Of a stretch of 22,086 nt of DNA, positions 18,372 through 22,086 are shown in pieces (the first letter of the stretch is position 1; each line of letters opens with the position of its first letter). Location: assembly GCA_000934455.1 (NCBI GenBank), contig KN884468.1:410-22495 (forward strand), read 5' to 3'. Below the pieces are notes generated by a model that worked only from the letters and a program-made list of their open reading frames with translations, did no database searches and had not been told where the DNA came from. The DNA is from Apostichopus parvimensis. Taxonomy: Eukaryota; Echinodermata; Holothuroidea; Aspidochirotida; Stichopodidae. Both the position numbers and the translations under genes were made by a program.

Positions 18372-20200
18372 CTAGTCAAACTGTTCCACGTTTGTTTTCT
18401 CTGGTGGACAGCATAAGTCTCTTCTGGTTGATTCCTGGAGACATTTCACTTTCATCAAGGTAAGCCATAAATAAAAGTCACAGTCGGAAGTTTTTTTTCC
18501 CTCTAGTCTTTCAACCATAGCTCGAGTGATAGCATAGTGTGGAAATTTCTTGTACCATGAGCTCTGTTTCATTTTGTTCACTCGGCTTTTCACAAAACTC
18601 TAGTTCTTGGAATACTTTTGATCCCCTTAGGTCATTGCCCAACAATAGTGCAACACCTTTAGCAGAGAGATTAGGCCTAACACCTATTTCAGGCCCAGTT
18701 TCAAGCTTGACTCCAAATACACTTTGTGAAAGGGAACATAATTGGCTTACATTCTATAACCCGCAACTGAAATATAGGAACCTGTACAGCTTCCGCTAGA
18801 AAATGGTAGTACACTCTCCATAAGTACTGAGAGGCTTGCTCCCTTCCCCCTTGAAATTGTAATAGGTTGTGGTGTACCCTTGTCACCTAGTAGTGATACA
18901 TAACCATTTGAAATGAAATGCTCAAATTCCTCTCCCACTTGCTCAGTTTTTTGCACTTTTGGTTTTGACTCTTTGTCAGTAATATTTCGCTTCGGCAGAT
19001 GACGCACGTGGGCTAGCGTGGTTGAACTCCCTTGCTGGGACTTTCTGTGCCCTTTCAGGGTCCAACAACCAGCCATAGTATGACCCACTTTCTTACAATA
19101 GCCACACATAAGGCTTGAAGATTCGTCCTTGCGTTTTCTTTCGTTGGGACTCGTAGTGAAGTCTTTCCTGGTTTTTATGGTCCCTATTGTTATATTTACT
19201 TGCTTTGTGTTGAAATATTGGAGTTCATGGTTTTAGTTTGCTAAATACCCTCCTATGTGTTAAATAATAATCGTCTGCAAACACAGCAGCGTTTTCAAGT
19301 TTTGAAACCTTTTGCTCATCTAAAGCTTAATAATCTAAATGTGTTTGATTTCGGGCGGAAGGGGGGGGGGGTACACACTTTTTAAATTCTTCGACAAGCA
19401 CTAATTGCCTTAAGGAATGAAATTCGTTATCAATATTCTTTCTTTTAAGTAAACCTCCTATCAAAGAGTGTCTCTTTCTCTCTTGCTAATTCAGAAGATG
19501 TTTGTGGTCTTTCTTCTTAATCTGCCTGAAATTTTGCCTATAGGCTTAAGGAACTAGCTGATATGCTCTGAGAATAGTTTCTTTTACCACAGCATAGATA
19601 GAAGACTGTTATATTGACAAGGGAACATACATTTCCTGAGTCTGTTCAGTCAATGAATTCTGCAGGAACAGGGCCCATGGATCTTCAGGCCACTATAGGA
19701 AATTGGCTAACTTTTCAATTTGGCAAATGCCGAAATTGGGGAGGATTGTCACATTAATTCTAGTTCTTTGGAATTAAATTTCACGTTCTAGGCCTATCTC
19801 AAGTTGCCTCTCTATTTCTTTCTCTGGAAATTCCAAATTGATGTTTTGGTCGGCACTAACCTGAGCAAGACAAGGAGGTTGAGCACTTTCTTAAAGAATG
19901 TGTTTGTCAATCAGAGTTTCAATCAACACTCTACTTACAGTAGCTTTACCGTCCGCTGATTTTACGTTAATTGTGAAGTATTCTCACAGTTGTACAAGCT
20001 CAGACCGTTTTAATGGTTTAAGAGACTCCACAGGTGACTGAACGAAACTGTCTACCTCACATTCCATTGTATCCTTTGGATACTATACCACACAGTAGCG
20101 TGTTAATAAAATAAAGCTAATCATTTTTGTCTGTGAGAGGTAATTCCTCTTTTCAAATAATTTTAGAAATAAGTCTGAGATGTTCGTTCCGGGATAGGCT
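18372..20200 (-). mobile_element. Gypsy (Ty3) LTR-retrotransposon relic: gag and protease
   Basis: On the minus strand a gag start (ATG at 20067) gives MECEVDSFVQSP, then ESLKPLKRSELVQL, like Gypsy gag N-termini. It is broken by TGA and TAA codons. Around 19109 comes a CCHC zinc knuckle (CGYCKKVGHTMAGC). It is followed by a retropepsin-like segment (PITISRGKGASLSVL, then SVLPFSSGSCTG) in which the catalytic D-T-G has become G-K-G. Beyond it are the linker motifs GPEIGVRPNLSAKGVALLLGND and FPHYAITRAMVERL that precede reverse transcriptase in these elements. Reverse transcriptase, RNase H and integrase are absent, so it ends near 18372. A GGAGCCTATCCCGGAACGAAC stretch near 20190 looks like the 5' leader. 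It lies within or just upstream of the copy B gene. Confidence 0.8.
19361..19371. repeat. G homopolymer run
   Basis: Run of 11 G within the Gypsy gag relic. It is a typical spot for slippage and sequencing error. Confidence 0.8.
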
Positions 20201-20434
20201 CCCAATTTTCCTTTTACAGAATGGCAACAGCAAAATTATGAAATTAACTTCTGTACCCAGATAGATAAATGGAAAAATAGCGTCGTTTCATGTTTAGATC
20301 AAATATAATTCTCGTTCAATCACCTAATTTTAAACCATTCTGTACAGTTTAAATTGTTTCGGTAAAATCAATTACTGTAACTACGAGTGATACTTAACTT
20401 AAGCTTATATACAGGTTAATTAAAAGTATCTTAA
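20201..20434. other. AT-rich spacer, no gene seen
   Basis: Between the Gypsy leader and the second LINE relic. Nothing is recognisable apart from the possible LTR-like GGCAACAGC stretch at 20222. Confidence 0.4.
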
Positions 20435-21860
20435 TAAGGTACCAGGGAATGAATTGGCATAAAGATCATCTGCTAATCCAAGGTATTACAATCAGTGATC
20501 GAACTTTAAAGATTATTGATTACGTTGATGATACTGTTATGATTACTGATGGTTGCAAAAACTCGATAAATGAAGTTATTGCAGTAGGTTTTCAAAAGTC
20601 TCAGGTATATGATAGTTAATCTAGATAAGTCTTATGATTTGCCATGAGGTCCTCTTTTCTCTAAACCTGCCACTTATTTTGGCAATTTTCTTTTAAGGAT
20701 AAGTGATGGTCCTAATCCGTACCTAGGAATATCATTTACGCATCATCAAGAAGACTTTCTTACGTTAAATAACTTAGCGAAAATTTTTCGTATTAAAATG
20801 TTTTGAATCTCTAATCTTCCCAGAGATCTGACACCGATCGATAAGGTTTCTCATCTAGTCTATTAATTGTCCTTTTTACCTAACCCCCAAAATATTTTTA
20901 GATAGTTAGATACTCTTTTCTACAAATTTATTTGGTCAATTAAGCCCCATAAAATTAAAAGATCGGTGTTATTGAACCAAAATTGCAATGGAGGACTTAA
21001 TATGGTTGACAAAGGGGTTGTTATTTTCAAAAAGTCTAACATATAAATGGGTAAAACTTTATTTAGTTGAGAGGTCGGGAGGCTGGGAAACACTTTATAA
21101 CGTAGCCCTTAAAAGATATGGAGGTAATTTTCTTTTCAAAGGGCTCAAATTCTCCAAATATGATGTTGACATTTTAAGCACCTGTGATTATGAGGTATGC
21201 AGTGCTTGGTCGGACTCCAGATAATTATTCTAATCAATATGATGTGAACAATTCATATACAAAAATTAATAACGATATTATTTTCTCATTTATTTTAATG
21301 TCGAAGAAAGCTTATATAGTAAAGATTTCTTTAATGGTCATGGTAATACCATAACCTACACTGCAATCACTACAAAGTTCGAAATTCCCGTTTACTTTTT
21401 ATTATGGAATTTTAGCGGCAATCCCCAGGGAGTGGAAACTCAGTGCAATGCATATTCAAGCTTTTCTGATAAGGTTTATCGTTTGATACGTTTAAATAAC
21501 TACTTCACCCATATTAACGTTACTGAAAACGTCCTTCATAAACCAAAACGTTTGCTCTCCACACTTGTCTCTATAAGTGGAAACAAACTGTTAATTCCAA
21601 TGGCAACTGGAAGAATTTGTTCATGCTTCCTTTTGCTGTTAGAGATACAAAAGCCATTTAATATTTATTCATAGAACTATTGGTACCAACTCGTTTTTAC
21701 ATAGACTTAAACTAAAAGGCTCCCCGTGTGTACATTTTGTTATTCTGAAGATGAGGCCCTCTAACATATTCTGTCCAGTTACTCAGATATTTTGGCAAAC
21801 CATTTCTGCAACATGTTTTAGAAACAACTTTGTCCTTAATTTGTAATATGTGAATTTGGA
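20435..21860 (+). mobile_element. Second LINE relic: reverse transcriptase palm to C-terminus
   Basis: The plus strand reads LLIQGITISDRTLKIIDYVD, then DTVMITDG (YVDD catalytic motif at 20521-20532), in an open frame. Then, in changing frames, it gives YLGISFTHHQEDFLTLNNLAK (about 20720), LPNPQN and FLQIYLVN-like thumb parts, PHKIKR (about 20950), and LIWLTKGLLFSKSLTYKWVK (about 20995). It ends with a Cys-rich terminus (SPVCTFCYSEDEA, about 21725, followed by a degraded FWQT). This order is that of the RT, thumb and C-terminal regions of non-LTR elements. It differs in wording from the 10.2-12.1 kb copy, so it is a different family. Stops are frequent. Confidence 0.78.
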
Positions 21861-21993
21861 TTTTATATGAAACTAAGAACTATAATTTTTTTAAACTTTT
21901 TCATACTGTATGCAAACTATTTTAGTTTCAACTAGAAACTTAGTAATAAAATAACTGTCGCATCCATTTTTCAATACATAGGAGGATCTAAAA

Positions 21994-22060
21994 TTCATAC
22001 ATACATACATACATACAAACATACATACACCCATACACCCACACATACGTACATACATAT
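21994..22060. repeat. (CATA)n microsatellite, interrupted
   Basis: Tandem CATA units with CAAA, CACC and CGTA variants. It lies about 130 bases past the LINE coding end and could be that element's 3' simple-repeat tail. Confidence 0.9.
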
Positions 22061-22086
22061 TCTATGTAAACGAAACGATAACTTCC

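Noticed and set aside
18127..18375. Plus-strand 82-residue frame with several Cys near 18.2-18.37 kb
   Set aside because: It overlaps the antisense of a well-supported sialyltransferase exon and shows no motif of its own.
18539..18799. Plus-strand 86-residue frame
   Set aside because: It is the complement of the Gypsy protease-linker region, which has family motifs on the minus strand.
1..22086. tRNA or rRNA genes
   Set aside because: I looked for the tRNA B-box pattern GGTTCGAATCC and for rRNA-like conserved blocks and saw none. A covariance search would be needed to exclude them fully.

Overview
The window looks like animal genomic DNA. It is AT-rich, with small exons bounded by GT-AG splice signals, intronic repeats and decayed retrotransposons; there are no operons, Shine-Dalgarno sites or long open frames. 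The gene content (an ST8Sia-type sialyltransferase family, a deuterostome-type GT29 group), together with Gypsy and non-LTR elements and a foldback-like element, fits a marine invertebrate deuterostome. An echinoderm is my best guess; the sequence does not prove it.

The main content is two head-to-tail sialyltransferase genes on the minus strand, each cut by a window edge. Copy A (about 4648 down to 211, continuing off the left edge) has four exons: cytoplasmic tail plus transmembrane anchor, stem, pre-catalytic segment, and the exon carrying sialylmotif L. Copy B (18204 down to 16595, its 5' part beyond the window or lost) has the last three exons: the segment after motif L, the exon leading into motif S, and the terminal exon with the rest of motif S, motif III, motif VS and the C-terminal Cys. 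All observed splice junctions agree in phase (2,2,0,2 in A; 2,1 inside B, with a phase-2 entry that matches A's exit). The two parts together give the full length of a typical ST8Sia protein (about 390 residues), but they are in the wrong order to be one gene, so they are tandem paralogues. Copy A has lost the donor-binding Gly-Asn of motif L (Cys-Lys instead) while keeping open frames and splice sites, which suggests a pseudoenzyme or a very recent pseudogene.

Layout from left to right: copy A exons and introns (1-4.65 kb), with a small signal-peptide-like ORF and an opposite-strand candidate exon in its introns; a 111-bp direct duplication 0.6-0.8 kb upstream of copy A; a T-rich tract (6.7-6.9 kb); a LINE ORF1 relic on the minus strand (about 7.55-8.52 kb); a 1.5-kb foldback-like element with inverted 22-bp arrays and a 24-bp perfect palindrome near its centre (8.58-10.1 kb); a LINE ORF2 relic on the plus strand (10.19-12.1 kb); a mostly empty stretch (12.1-16.6 kb); copy B (16.6-18.2 kb), with a 62-bp minisatellite abutting a splice acceptor; a Gypsy gag-protease relic on the minus strand (18.37-20.1 kb); a second LINE relic on the plus strand (20.4-21.9 kb); and a CATA microsatellite at the right edge.

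Protein family calls come from reading motifs by eye. Exon edges come from splice consensus and phase, without transcript data.
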